NCBI GenBank assembly: GCA_016508695.1
Contig: VNKQ01000018.1
Span: 1,209,009 to 1,273,008, forward strand
DNA from: Hyphodiscus hymeniophilus
Lineage: Eukaryota; Ascomycota; Leotiomycetes; Helotiales; Hyphodiscaceae
DNA: 64,000 bases
Reading direction: 5' to 3'
Positions 11,777 through 23,778 of the stretch are shown here, piece after piece. The notes beneath the pieces were generated by a model. That model made no database searches and was not told where the DNA came from. It saw nothing but the letters and a program-made list of their open reading frames with translations. The translations under genes and the position numbers were made by a program. Each line of letters opens with the position of its first letter. Positions within the stretch are counted from its first letter, which is position 1.

Positions 11777-12738
11777 ATGGCGGCCTCATACCCCCCACCA
11801 TACATTCTGGAACCAATGGAGAAGCATGAGAACACTCTTATCCTCCTCCACGGCACCTCACAAGATGGGCATGCATTCGCAGAAGCTCTCCTTAAATTCC
11901 CCATCCCTGAACCGTTATCCTCAGAAGTCCACAAAACACTACCCAAATCCTTCCCCTCAACACGCTTTGTCTTCCCAACAGGCCGTAAACGCTATAGCAC
12001 AGTTCTCGGCCGGGAAAGTCACGCATGGTTCGACTTCAAGTCATTCAGCGATCGGACGCTGAACGAGGACATCCAGAAAGAGGGGCTGAAGGAGTCGAGC
12101 GTGTATCTGGATGGACTGGTTGATGCGGAGACGGAAGTCATCTTACAGGGGATGTCTCCTCTCGAAGGCGACGCCGAAGATGAAGCGAAGGCGAGACGGA
12201 AAGCAAGAAAGAGAATTGTGGTCGGTGGTTTCAGTCAGGGATCAGCAATGGCGTGTATTGCCCTTCTTTCTGGACATCTGGGGGGTATTGAAGGGAAAGG
12301 CGGACAGATCGGGGCGTTTGTCGGGATGAGTGGATGGTGTCCGTTCAGACTCCAGATACTCGATCTCATCACCAAATCTTCAGGTTCTATGCCCTCGCAC
12401 TTCATGGCGGAGGCGAAGTTCTTGTTCGCCGTGCAATATCTAAGGCAGCTTTTGGGAATGGATGAAATGGGCGACAAGGATACCTTGGGGAAGGCGAGTG
12501 GAAAAGGAAAAAATGGTATACAAAGCATCTCGGTATTTTTGGGACATGGAGAGTGTGATACTAAAATGAAGGTTCACTGGGGCAGAGAACTGGGGGACTG
12601 ATGGAGCAGATGGTACCTGATACACAGTTCAAGGCGTATAAAGGGTTGGAACATTGGTGGGATGCAGCGGAGATGGAGGATTTAGTCGGATTCCTGAAGA
12701 CAGTTTGGGATGTCGATACGGTGAGGAAGGATGAGTAA
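11777..12738 (+). CDS. Acyl-protein thioesterase/carboxylesterase-like hydrolase, frameshifted
   Basis: The first frame runs from 11777 and carries the alpha/beta-hydrolase signatures of the phospholipase/carboxylesterase (APT1) family: TLILLHGTSQDGHAF near residue 20 (oxyanion region) and the nucleophile elbow GGFSQGSAMA with Ser at about 153. It stops at 12599-12601, before the catalytic His. The conserved C-terminal end (FKAYKGLEHWWDAAEMEDL..., with the expected catalytic His in LEHWW) continues at once in the +1 frame to 12738. One extra G in the five-G run 12592-12596 would restore a single frame of about 320 residues. No intron fits the gap. The Asp region is HGECDTKMKVHWGREL, as in the family. 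Such enzymes hydrolyse thioesters or short-chain esters. The break is either an assembly error or a real truncation. Confidence 0.8.
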
Positions 12739-12874
12739 GTGGATGAATGACTAAATTTCAGTATCGGTATGGAATAAATCCAAAAAGGTGAATATCAATC
12801 GATGCTCGATGAACCGTTAATGATCCACTTTGGATGCCCTGAAGCTCGTGCTATATATTCCCGTTTTGCCTTCC

Positions 12875-15800
12875 TTAGTGAGAAGGATTGATATAAATTT
12901 TAACCTCAACTTCATTACTCCACCCGCTCTCTAGGTCCATCTGCTTCCACGCTTCCTCGACATCGATTTCAAGCACATGCTTATCAACACCACTGACTTT
13001 GACAGTATCGATTGGAATCATCTTTCCCAGAATCGTGATCATCATCGCATTTTTCCACTCAATGGCTGGTAGCGTCGAGACGTAAAGACCAAGAATTCCC
13101 AGGGCTTTAAGATTGGTATCAATCGCAATTCTTCCATTCTCCTGCTTAGTGATCTTGCTATCCACGATAGCAGCAGCACCCGCCATTTTCCCTAGCAGGC
13201 CAAGATTAGCGATCCACGTCGTATTTGAGGTCTTGGGGTCAACGAATCCACGTAAGGGGTAGGCGGATAGGATATCGTAGCCACGGATGCCAAGAGAGAT
13301 GTGGATTAGGGCCGAGGGGTCGACGACTTGCATGGGCTTCGTGACGAGGCCGCTGGAATGGGCGCGGACTATGTAGTATTGTGCTTCAATGACGCCCGGG
13401 AATTTTGAAAGTGGGATGAGTTCGGTAAGAGGCCGTTGGGAGACGTTGAAGAAGCCGATTATACCTGTGCCGGTTGATGCTGAGCCTGGGATGTGTCAAT
13501 TGAGTCACAAAAGGGACAGTGGAGATCTTACCATGATATGTTCCAACCAGTAGTAAGTTGTCATCATCATAGCCGTTGTATTGATCCAAACTCTTTCCAA
13601 CGACACTAGGCCTAAAGATAACCGTTTTCCCTTTTATCGTAGGGCCTGTCATCTGACTTATGAGATCGAGATCATGTTGTCCTGGAACATCGGTAATGTA
13701 GATCGGCCCTCCACTTACACATCTAGCTGCTGCGTGAAAGCCAGAATAATCGTGTACTGTCTGGAACATATCCCAATCAGGGACAACGTTAAGATGCTGG
13801 GTGAAAAGTGCATTGTGGGCGTTCGTCCATATGTGCCATGGATGACTTGTTGGGATTTCGGGAAAGAAATCATCGGAGTTGCGGACGAGAAGCGGAGGCT
13901 TATTCTGTGGCATTTGGGAATGAAAGAGGATTTGAGGAGTTTGTGACATGCAGGAGATTGCTTTCACGCTGAAGTGGCGAAGAGAAGAAACAGCCCACGC
14001 GTCGAGGTAAGTGTGTATGAGATCACTGCGATCCCTTGCGGAGACGAACGTATCCAGCATGAATTGCGCACTGGAAATTTGTTAGAAGAGATCACTGGCT
14101 TGAGAATAGTCACTCACTCAGTCTTAACGGCATCGACGCCGGCATCGGAGAGGAACTGATAGAAATCATTGTAGAAGCGTGACACATCTTCTTTAGCAAC
14201 CACTGTCATCTTACCACCGAGTGGTAGGTTTCTTCTCTGAGCGTCTTCCCGGACAATATCCACGGTCTTATATGTTTGTGCGATCTTACCACCAGGTGAG
14301 ATACCACCCCAGTATCCTAATATGGCATGCCAGACTGCGATATGTTGGATGCTGGGGTGCTTTTCACGAATCTTGGAGACGAGGTGCTTCAAGCCGCTAG
14401 GGAAGGCTTTACGTTCAGCTTCGAATTCGATCCAGCCGTGCTGAAACTGCCCGTGACCTCGATAATCGATTGCTTGCCAATTGTCATCGATGATAAAGTT
14501 GGTGATGTTGATGTTGTTCTTCGCAAGAGTTTCGACGGCATGGAGAACCTTCTCCTCTGTGAGAGCCTGGCCAAGTGCATTCCAAGTGCCTAGATGGTAG
14601 TCAATAAGTGTCAAAGCCTAGCCACTAATCACTCACAATAAGTCAAACCGTCATACCAGTTTTCAGCCCATAGCTTGGTAGCAGCATCTCCATCTTTCAA
14701 CGCCTCCAGCTCTTCCTTTTGCTCTCCCGTAGCTGTCTCCGCTGCTGTGACAATACCTCTTGCGTGATACATCACAGCGGCATTTGCTGATTCAAAGTCA
14801 TCACCAAGACCGACAAGTACTCTGACAATAGTCCTTTTAGAGCTGTCATTTCTGATCTGTCCATCAGTCAACAAGATTCATTGGAAGGTGCTTCCACGCC
14901 ATACGTGTAAGACAACATTCCCTTCCGAGTCACTCTTGAAAAGAGTCATGACATCCTCGACTCCACTAATGGCAAGCAAAACCAAATGCTTGCCACTGAG
15001 ACTCAGGAAAGAGCACATAACTGCTTCTTTGTCGAGATCGAAATGGGACTTTCCTTGTCTTGGTGCAAGCCATGGAGACCAAATTCGAATCAGGGCAAAC
15101 CATCTGTGAATATCAATATAGGAACATTATCACAGGCACGGCATCTGAACTTTAGACGTCGGAATGAAAATGGCTGGAATGAAAACATGAGACTGCTTAC
15201 CTCGAGAATTTCCCCTGCCCCCAAGGTACCCCAAATTTGATATCTTTAATATTGGATTTTTCTCCGTCGGCTGCCTCGATTGGAGCTTCCACGGACCAAA
15301 GGGTAGTACCAGGAGATTGACTTCGATAGTTTTTCGAGTCCAGAATTGGGTTTAGGCCTTGAATGTAATCTCCCAAGGTGCTCGATATTGCAACTTGACT
15401 GGTGACAGTCTTCAGCATGACAACTCCATCTTGCGTCCCTTGATGAGCCTTCACCCATTTCCAAGATTGGTCAGAACCGTTCCGAAACTTGATTGTGAAA
15501 TTGGTTGGGAGATGGATGGCAAGTGGGGTCGTAAAGCAAAGACGATGAAGAGGGGATTCAAATGCCGGCTTCAAAGACTGCAGTGAAGTTGGATATGCAG
15601 AGGTATTTCTGACGGGATCCATAGGACATTCTCTCCAGTCTTTGCCTTCTGAGTGCCATAGCGAGATTTGCCACGAATCCGTAGCTCGACTCTCATCAAC
15701 CTCGAGTAAAGCAGTAAACACACTGGTGCTTTGATCGATTTGGGTAACCTGACCCATTGGAGGGTAAGTCGATATGTATGCCTTCATGCTGGCAGCGTCC

Positions 15801-15889
15801 GAAGCCGGAGGCCCCTTTTGTTTAGGGATATATTTTGCTTGGAAGACTTCGTTCCCGTCAGCTGGACTGATGAAAGTTTCCTCAGCCAT
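12875..15889 (-). CDS. GH36-type alpha-galactosidase/raffinose synthase (Sip1-like) protein
   Basis: Six exons, in coding order: 15889-15201, 15103-14905, 14856-14637, 14589-14118, 14070-13532 and 13485-12875, giving 909 residues. An in-frame ATG at 15937 would add 16 residues. Family blocks seen in order: ALIRIWSPWLAPRQGKSHFD, YDGLTYCTWNALGQALT (across the exon 3/4 join), NFIIDDNWQAIDYRGHGQF, SDAGVDAVKTDAQFMLD (the Asp is built across the exon 4/5 join), HPWHIWTNAHNALF, GGPIYITDVPGQHD and GTYHGSASTGTGIIGFFN. Length and blocks match fungal raffinose-synthase/seed-imbibition type members of GH36, which act on alpha-galactosides or transfer galactose. There is no signal peptide at either start, so it is probably intracellular. 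The exact substrate cannot be read from sequence. Confidence 0.93.
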
Positions 15890-16298
15890 AATGAAGCTGG
15901 ACAGGTGAAATATCAACAAGCAACTGGAAAGGGGCACGCACGAGAGTATAGAAGAAAGAGGAAGTGAGGTGAAAGGAGAAAATATCTGCTCAACGGTGAC
16001 ACCCTAATGGCCTCCTGCAGGTCAGTGAGTGTTGTCCTTCATGTGGGGTGGGAAGCTGTGGTGATGGGCAGAGAGTGGGGAGCGCTAGTGTATGAAGACC
16101 CCTGTCTATCCTCGGGACCCGGAGCATGTTTTACCGACGAGAGCTTGAGGAATTTGGATCGTAGGAGAGAACGATCAACAAGAAGAGCAACAGTTTCACT
16201 GGATCTCTTGGCTTTTCATTGCGTTTCCCTCAATGATCCGAAGATTACACTGTGTCTATTCTCGAATGGCCCAATAGTTTCCTCTCTGGCAGCCAATC
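15890..16298. other. Divergent promoter region
   Basis: About 400 bases separate the starts of the minus-strand GH36 gene and the plus-strand tRNA synthetase gene, so this is a shared upstream region. I see no specific element or further gene. Confidence 0.5.
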
Positions 16299-18160
16299 AT
16301 GGCACCACTTTCCTGCTTGCGCTCACCCCGATCCCGACCCTCCTTATGCGCCAGATGTGCCTTCAGAGCCGCTTACCGTCCTAGTAAGGTTGCCAGGCGA
16401 TGGATGGGTACGAATTACATGGCTACGGCTGCGGCTGCGGACATGGAGGGGGAATGGGCAGCCCGTGCAAAGGAGATCAAAGCTGGGAATAAAAAAAGCA
16501 TGTATAAGAAACTGGAGGAGAGGGGTTACATACATGCTGTTACTGGGTAGGCAGCCATTTTCCAAGGCAGCGGAATCACTTGCTGACTCTCAACTTCCAG
16601 CCGCCCAGACCAAGCCGAGCAATGGATGACCGAGAAACGCCTCGGAGCCTATGTTGGAATCGATCCTACCGCTTCGTCACTGCATGTTGGACATATGCTA
16701 CCACTCATGGCGCTGTTCTGGATGCATATCCATGGATATCATACAGTTACACTCGTTGGAGGAGCAACTGCCAAGATTGGGGATCCAAGTGATCGATTGA
16801 CAACGCGGAAGGCAACAAATAGTTCTGTTCGAGCACATAATACGGCCAGCATGCAATCTCAGCTAAAGCATCTATGGGTGAACGTGGAGGCCTATGGAAA
16901 TAGATATGGTTACACTCCGGAACCAGCGTGGAAAGGAGCGCTTCTAAACAACAGTATGTGGTGGAACGAGACCACCCTGATCGAAGTCTTGCAAGTGCTC
17001 GGGCCAGGGATGAGGATGGGTACAATGCTTGCCAGAGATACGTGAGTCAGTCTTGATAGAGGATTTCATGGTTGAGTGCTGACGGGTATAGCGTAAAAAA
17101 CAAGATGAAGAAGGGCGATGGCATGTCATTCGCTGAATTCACATATCCCATACTACAAGCCTGGGATTGGTGGACCTTATACAGGACAAGCAAGATTCAA
17201 ATGCAAATAGGAGGGTCAGACCAGTTCGGTAATATTACTGCTGGTATAGATGCTGTTAAATACATTTCTGCGAGCCACCACGACAATCTAACCCGAAAAG
17301 AAGTCGCACCACATGGGCCCCCTTTCGGATTCACTGTCCCACTTTTGACCACATCGTCTGGCCAAAAATTTGGGAAGAGCGCAGGAAATGCTATATGGTT
17401 GGATAAGAACCAGACTAGCTCTTTCGAGCTGTATAAATTCTTCTTGGGAACCTCAGATGCGGATGTTGCCAAATACCTCAAGTTATTCACATTCATACCC
17501 CTCGAGCAAATCTATATCCTAGTTGAAGAGCACATGAGATCACCACATCAGAGGAAAGCACAGCACAAGCTAGCAAGAGACTTTGTGGAACTTGTCCACG
17601 GCGAGGAAGAAGCCGAGAACGCGGAGCTACAGCATCGACTACTCTTCTCCAGGAAAACGATTCCTCCGGAGGAACACTTAGCTGCCCAATTTGATGCATC
17701 ATTACCACCTTCACCTATAGATCTACCACCAGCTGCGGTGATAGATCAAACTGGCCAACCAAGAGCAGATTTGAAATTGCCCCGCTCCGCTGTCGAAAGC
17801 TTGAGTATTGGTAAACTTCTCCTGGCTTGCGGACTTGTTGGGTCCTCGACGGAAGGCCACCGGCTAGTCGCACAGAATGCAGTCTATGTTGGCCGAAGAA
17901 ATGATAGCCCGGGTTTGGAAAAGCCTATGGATGAAAACTCTTTGATTTTTACTCAATGCAAGACCTGGAAAATGGATGACGCGGAAGAATTCTTGATTGG
18001 CAACAAACTTCTTATTTTCCGTCGTGGGAAAACCTTTATTAGGATTGTTGAAGTTGTTTCTGATAGCGAGTACACTGAAATGGGCCTGACGTACCCTGGT
18101 ATGAAGAAGCCTTCAGATTTGGCACAGGCGGCTGAGGAAGTTCCAGAGACGGGATCGTAG
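16299..18160 (+). CDS. Mitochondrial tyrosyl-tRNA synthetase (CYT-18 type)
   Basis: Three exons: 16299-16546, 16601-17041 and 17092-18160, giving 585 residues. The N terminus is rich in Arg, Ser and Ala with no acidic residues until about residue 48 (RSPRSRPSLCARCAFRAAYR), a typical mitochondrial presequence. Class I motifs follow: AYVGIDPTASSLHVGHMLP (HIGH-type HVGH near residue 105), the Tyr-site region IGGSDQFGNITAGID, and KFGKSAG (KMSKS equivalent, about 322). The C-terminal part from about 460 (SIGKLLLACGLVGSSTEGHR) is the S4-like tRNA-binding domain. It charges mitochondrial tRNA-Tyr. In Neurospora and relatives the orthologue also folds group I introns; whether this one does cannot be seen here. 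The length fits the family. Confidence 0.96.
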
Positions 18161-20397
18161 TTTATATTGAGCATTCACAAGATCATATAATATGTCAAGA
18201 AGCCTGCTGGGAGGTGGAACGCAAACGTTCCAAGGCCACCGCTTCTTCGACGGCGTCAAAATACTACCTTTCAAGCAGGGCGCTTTAGAAAGCCTTCAAG
18301 TCAGTTACTCCCGATGTGGTGGAAAGGAGAGCACACCTCACCTTGTACCCGATCCACACCGTACAAATTTCTTGCTACTCTTGAGCCATTGGGGAAATGT
18401 ACACCATTGGGGGACTCGCAACCAGCTTGAAGCAGAAGAAAATACAAGAGGCTCCACCTGCGTCTAGATTTTATGTACGATATACCCGACAATGTCAAAA
18501 CAGAGTTTGCACAGAATACACCACCAACTTTGCTGACCAGAGCTTGCGTATGAGTGGGATCCTGCAAGCAATGCAATAACGTCTCTTCACATAGGGCCTT
18601 GCTTGTCTCTCCAGGCTTCGCTCAAGAAAAGCCTGACTCACATAGTGCTGCAATACGTCGATAGCGTTCCAATTCTGCGTCTGCTTGGGCAGACTCCCCG
18701 GGTCTACACATCTGCGATTTCCTCAGACATGTTGAGGGGGTTTGGAATGGACTTCGATGAAAGTCGCAGTAATCTCAAGCTCGTGTCAGTATGTTCATGT
18801 AATAAAGAAGTGATAATGAGGCAGTTGCGCACAAGGCGTCCCCAGAGACTGAATAACAGAATGCATCTGCGCTTGAGATGTGAAGAGAAGCATTGCCTTG
18901 GCAAGCAGATATCATGTGACATTGGAGGAGATGAGGATCCATGAGATACACTCGGCTTGAACATAGGAGGTGATTACAAAGTCCCAACCCGAAAAGGTTT
19001 GTAACAGTCCAGAGCTGCCATTTCTATTCCATCCCATGCCAAAGAGGTCACGATGCTGGATGGTGAAGTGAGGAGTCTGCCGGTTAATAGGGAGCCGCCG
19101 AGTTGCCGACAGTACCTGCAACCAACCCGCTTCCCACACGCTCTCATCCAACGACCGCTTGAATGCTTCATCCTCTCATGCAAGGTCGAACTGCAGGTAC
19201 TGTACTGTCCAGCATCTTTATATCTGCATCGTGGGCCGTGGCACGTAGCACTTCATCCCAAGTCGTTGATCTGGCTTAGTAATCTCCTGATCGAGCTGCA
19301 AGTTTCGCCAGTGCGAAAGAAGCAGGTGAATAAGCAAGTGTGCTCAACCTGATGAACCTCCAATGGCCCCCATGTGCATCCATCTTTCTCTTATCATCAT
19401 CAAGACTTCACCCCTTTTTCGCTTCGTCTACTCTCGGAAGATGAGTAACGTTACAACAAGCCAGTGCAAATAAGGTTCTGGCGATCAGATGCTAGTCTAT
19501 CTCCATCTCCCTTTCAGGGACTTTTGCCGTTGAAGTTAATATCCATGCGCGACACCTCCCCGCATGTGACTGGCTCTCACACGGCTCCCCTGCTGATCTC
19601 CCGCCCTGGAAGCTATCACCACGCGCGACGTTACCACGCGACTCGCTCGTTGATTCTGCTCATATTATGTGCATCGCAAGTGCTTGCATATCACGACAAG
19701 TGTGGAGAAGAAACACGCTTCGACGCATCACCGTATCCATGAGCTGGGGCCGTCCCTAGACTCGGCAGTTTACTTATCCGTATTTCCTTCGACAACCGGG
19801 CGTCGAGATCGAGAGAGTCAATTTTAACGCTGGAAGGGCTTGCAGATAGAAAATCTTAGGCGTGGAATTTGGCGTAGGATGCTGAGCCTCCAGTCAAAGA
19901 TTGTAGCATACAATTTCTGTACACCGAGATCCTGTTTTCACGGGTCGGAGATTATCAGACCCTAGGTGATGCACTCATACCCATGCCAGATTGTCGATAT
20001 CCCCTTGATGTATCTCCGAGTGAGTATTCTCCGAGTACCTAGGCGTGGTCGTATGATCTGCAGTCTTTTACATGGTTTCATCCCACTGCGCCGATGATGT
20101 TTCTTCCTTCAATCCGAATAGCTTCAAGGATGGCACGTTTCATAGCTATGAGTGACCTTCCTGCTCTAAAGCTCCATCTTTTGATGGTTGGTTAATGTTT
20201 GCTGGACGGTTTTAAAATCGACTGGCTTGTTCATGGGGCTGGAGTACGGCTCGACCCGCTGTGCACTTGATATAAAGATGGCATAGCTCCCATTCCTCTG
20301 AATCGTTATCGACATTCGCAAGTGCGACCTCGACACTCCTTCACAGTCGCACATACTATCCTTAGCTCCTTGTTCGCCGACCATACACTCCTTCGAA
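18161..20397. other. Intergenic region, 2.2 kb
   Basis: No gene is supported. Several 60-110-codon frames occur on both strands and overlap each other without motifs. Composition is close to that of neighbouring coding DNA, so this is not an obvious AT-rich transposon remnant. The right end is the chitinase promoter. Confidence 0.55.
20271..20277 (+). promoter_or_regulatory. TATA-box candidate of the chitinase gene
   Basis: TATAAAG lies about 125 bases upstream of the chitinase ATG, in a region that otherwise lacks open frames. Spacing is plausible for a fungal TATA element; nothing else confirms it. Confidence 0.4.
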
Positions 20398-21925
20398 ATG
20401 CATTCATTCATTACTATCTTCTCCGTGGCGAGCTTGCTTGCTTCCATCCCGACTGCCCTCGCTGGATACAGCCCTTCTTCCAAATCCAATGTTGCCATAT
20501 ACTGGGGTAAGTGCATTCCTCTTCCGTCTGGCTGTATGGATAGACCATTACAGAGATATAATACTAACTACCTGTCCCAGGACAAAACTCTTATGGTCAG
20601 GGTACCGGTTCCCTAGCCCAGCAAAGACTTTCTTACTACTGCGCAAGTGAGTTCCCATTCCACTCTACCAAATCATCCTCTCCTATTTTGACAGGCTCTA
20701 ACATTAATTAGACACTGAGTTCGATGTACGTTTCTGCTTTCTATTCTATTGTTTCATGTTCTGATCACACATCTAATCGGTCCAGATCATCCCACTGGCA
20801 TTCCTTGTTACCATCTCGAACCCAGAACTCAACTTTGCAAATGCCGGTAACAACTGCACCGCAATCTCTGGATCAAACTTGTTCTTCTGTCCCCAACTTG
20901 AGTAAGGTGCCCCTAGTGCGATGTTAAGAACACGATCTGACTTGTTCAGGGCGGACATTGCCGAGTGTCAGACAACATACGGAAAGACCATCGTCCTCTC
21001 AATCGGAGGAGCGACCTACTCAGAAGGTGGTTTCAGCTCATCTTCGGCAGCCGTCGCAGCAGCGAACAACATCTGGTCAATTTTCGGCCCCTATTCAGCC
21101 AGTTCTTCAGCCCCACGTCCATTCGGAACCAGCGTGGTTGACGGATTCGACTTCGATTTCGAATCTACTGTATCTAACATGCCCGCATTTGGCACACAAC
21201 TTCGCTCCCTCATGAATGCGAACACTAGTAAACAATGGCTCTTGACCGCGGCACCTCAGTGCCCATACCCCGACGCAGCAGACGGTCCCATGCTAGCGGG
21301 AGCCGTCTACTTCGACATCGTCTGGGTACAATTCTACAACAACTATTGCGGAGTCCAATCTTTCACTCCTGGCTCTAGCACACAGAATAACTTCAACTTC
21401 GATACCTGGGATAACTGGGCGAAGACTGTCTCATTAAACAAAAATGTCAAAGTCTTTCTTGGCATCCCAGGTAACACAGGCGCCGGAGCTGGATATGAGA
21501 CTGGATCGGCCCTCGCTGCCGTGATATCTTACTCAAAGAGCTTTTCCAGCTTTGGAGGCGTTATGATATGGGATATGACTCAAGTATATGCCAATTCTGG
21601 GTTCTTGAATGGTGTGAGCAGTGATCTGGGGGCCCCCGCTAGTTCGGTGTCCAGGTGAGTTACTGTCAAGCTCGGAAGCTATTAAAGGTTCTGATAGAAG
21701 GGCAGCCCGCCGACGACCATGACGACGGTTACGACGAAAGCAACCAAGACCATCACTAGTGCCAAAACCACCATTACTACATCCGTCACAACGACCACGA
21801 CGGCAGCAGCTGTAGCTGAATACGATCAATGTGGAGGTATCGGATATACGGGATCGACTGTTTGCGCTAGTCCATACGTCTGCGTTGTTCACAGTGCCTA
21901 CTACTCCGAATGCCAGGTCTCATAA
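20398..21925 (+). CDS. Secreted GH18 chitinase with C-terminal CBM1
   Basis: Six exons: 20398-20506, 20581-20646, 20712-20725, 20786-20901, 20950-21654 and 21706-21925, giving 409 residues. Exon 3 is a 14-base micro-exon. A signal peptide ([22 protein letters not shown]) is followed by a plant/fungal class III GH18 domain starting [15 protein letters not shown]. The catalytic DxxDxDxE motif is present as DGFDFDFE, with the acid/base Glu at about 173. A Thr/Ser/Ala linker follows, then a carbohydrate-binding module 1 with its cysteines ([19 protein letters not shown]... ending YYSEC). It cleaves beta-1,4-linked GlcNAc in chitin outside the cell. The C-terminal module should anchor it on chitin or another insoluble polysaccharide. 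Role (own wall, prey or competitor) is not evident. Confidence 0.95.
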
Positions 21926-22436
21926 GTAGATCTACTGGACGTGGAATCGAATTTCTCAATGTTCCGAGGCAGCTCCGCAAATGGACAAGCATGAGGTGGG
22001 CGGCATATAAAATGGCGGGCCGGTTTATGACACTCTTTTGGTTTGCATTTTGATTTGCAGCTCCGCCAATGGAGAAGCACGAGGTGGGCGACATCTAAAA
22101 ATCGCGAGTCGATTACGACACTCTCTTGAAAGTTTACGACACTCTTTTGATTTGAATTTTGATGTACATGCTTGCTTCACCGATTTATTTCTCATTTCTG
22201 CTGTATATATTGTGGCTCGCTTTGAGTGTTCAGTCTTTTCCATTGAAAATAGTTACGGAATCAAATGTACATATGGGATGTTCCCTTTGCATCAATTCGC
22301 TTATATTTTGAAACCTCGCCATCTCTGTAGCGGACCAGCCCCTTTCGCTCTTTCTAAGCCTCACGCCCGTCTCATTATTTCATTCCTCGCGGCCCTCTTT
22401 CCTTCATCGGCCCAAGTATTCTATAAGACGACGCCC
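21926..22436. other. Intergenic region between convergent genes, with tandem repeat
   Basis: This lies between the ends of the chitinase gene and the convergent NTF2-like gene. It holds the degenerate tandem duplication at 21969-22165 and no supported gene. Confidence 0.6.
21969..22165. repeat. Degenerate tandem duplication, ~88-base period
   Basis: Two copies begin at 21969 and 22057. Shared stretches include GCAGCTCCGC(A/C)AATGGA, AAGCA(T/C)GAGGTGGGCG and GACACTCTTTTG(G/A)TTTG. Several of the differences between copies are C/T or G/A changes. The second copy has an added short internal repeat of the ACGACACTCT block. Confidence 0.75.
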
Positions 22437-23131
22437 TCACGCCACAATATCCGGCATCTGCATCTTCATTGCCATCTCCACGAACGGCGTCGGATCCTCG
22501 TACGCTGTCCAGGTCTTTATCCTTCCGCCCTCCAACACAATGTACATGATCCCACCCTGTTCCATCTTCCCCTCCTGTCCGGGGATCTTAAGGTAGAAAT
22601 CTCCCTTCCACGCTGCATAGAAAGTATCGCCATCACCGCTCACGAGATCTAAAAGCTGTCAATATATTTACCAAGAGGGAAGAGGGTAAGAAATACAACA
22701 GGTTATGGGACGAAAAGAAAAGAAAGGGAGAAGTACCAAGGCGCGATACAGTAAACCCCCTCTTCTCGATCACGGGTTCGATTTCTTTGAAATGCTTAAT
22801 CCACCATCAGCACTCAGCACGATCACTTCCTCTTCCCTTCCAAGCATCGGCGTATCCCCAGAACAGAACCTACCGCTTTGATAGCTTCAATTCCCACCCA
22901 AGTCCTCTGTTTCGGCGGCGAGAAGCCAGACATCTCCGCGTCTTCAGTCAGGAACTGAGCCGCGTCCGGGATATCTGGCGTCCAGAGTGCGTCCCATGTC
23001 TGCGAGGGTGTCAGCGAAGTAAGGCCAGGTGACTTTAATTGGAAGTTGGGATTTGGAAGGGTGGGATGGTCGAAGAGAGGAGATTGGAGGACCTTTATGA
23101 GGAAAGCTTTCGCTTCTTCTTGGGTCAACAT
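22437..23131 (-). CDS. NTF2/SnoaL-like fold protein, uncharacterised
   Basis: Three exons, in coding order: 23131-22874, 22794-22737 and 22648-22437, giving 175 residues. Joins are supported by phase and by GTAGGT and GTACTT donors. No signal peptide or membrane segment. The C-terminal part has the alternating hydrophobic pattern and sequence features of an NTF2-like cone fold: GDTFYAAWKGDFYLKIPG, then GGIMYIVLEGGRIKTWTAYEDPTPF. This matches the SnoaL/NTF2-like proteins common as small orphan enzymes or ligand binders in fungi. No catalytic residues can be named. The fold assignment rests on pattern recognition only. The neighbour is a convergent chitinase, with no functional link evident. 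Confidence 0.7.
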
Positions 23132-23778
23132 CCTTGTCTCTTTTCTTTGCTATTCTGGATTATGATGAGGAAGGAGAAGGAGAAGGTTAATATCGAACCT
23201 GCAAAAAATTGGGAATCATGGAGGCATATATATATATATATATATATGTAAGGTTGAGGCGTATCCGACCGCCTTGGCTCGGGACACAGGGCTGAGAGCT
23301 GAGGCGCTTCTCGAGTCCGTCTTACGTCGGTTACGCATCTATTCCCCGAATTGGTAGGCGGAGAACCACGATTGCGCGAGTATCATTGGTGGGAGTCGCG
23401 ATAGAGTTTAGTGGCGCAGATCGTTGGGGCAGGAGTAGCGGAGTGTTCAGAACGGTGAGATTAATTGGAATAATTAGAATGCTTGGAGACCATTACTTTT
23501 GTGAGTCTACTTCTTTTGGAATGGGGGTTCGTGGGACCTCACGTGCGCGTTAGTGTAGTGCGCGTTCGTTCACTGGAAGGGGAAACTTCCCATCATAAGG
23601 GTGCGAAATCCCCTCTGCAAATAGAAATGCAAAGCTCAAGGAGAGTTGTCAAAAGAGACTTGCGGTGAATCTCTTGGTCTTAAGACAAGAGAAATACATA
23701 TTATATTATGTCTTTTTCATTTTTTAAGATAATATTTCCAGGACACTACCTCATCTTTTCTTCACCAGGCAGTCAATC
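23132..23778. other. Intergenic region with an AT microsatellite
   Basis: This is upstream of the NTF2-like gene and downstream of the phosphatase gene. It contains a 22-base AT microsatellite and no supported gene. Confidence 0.6.
23226..23247. repeat. (AT)n microsatellite
   Basis: Eleven AT dinucleotides in a row, about 95 bases upstream of the start of the NTF2-like gene. Confidence 0.9.

Noticed and set aside
18192..19742. Multiple 60-113-codon frames in the 2.2-kb gap before the chitinase
   Set aside because: Overlapping on both strands, no domains, no start context or introns that make a gene.
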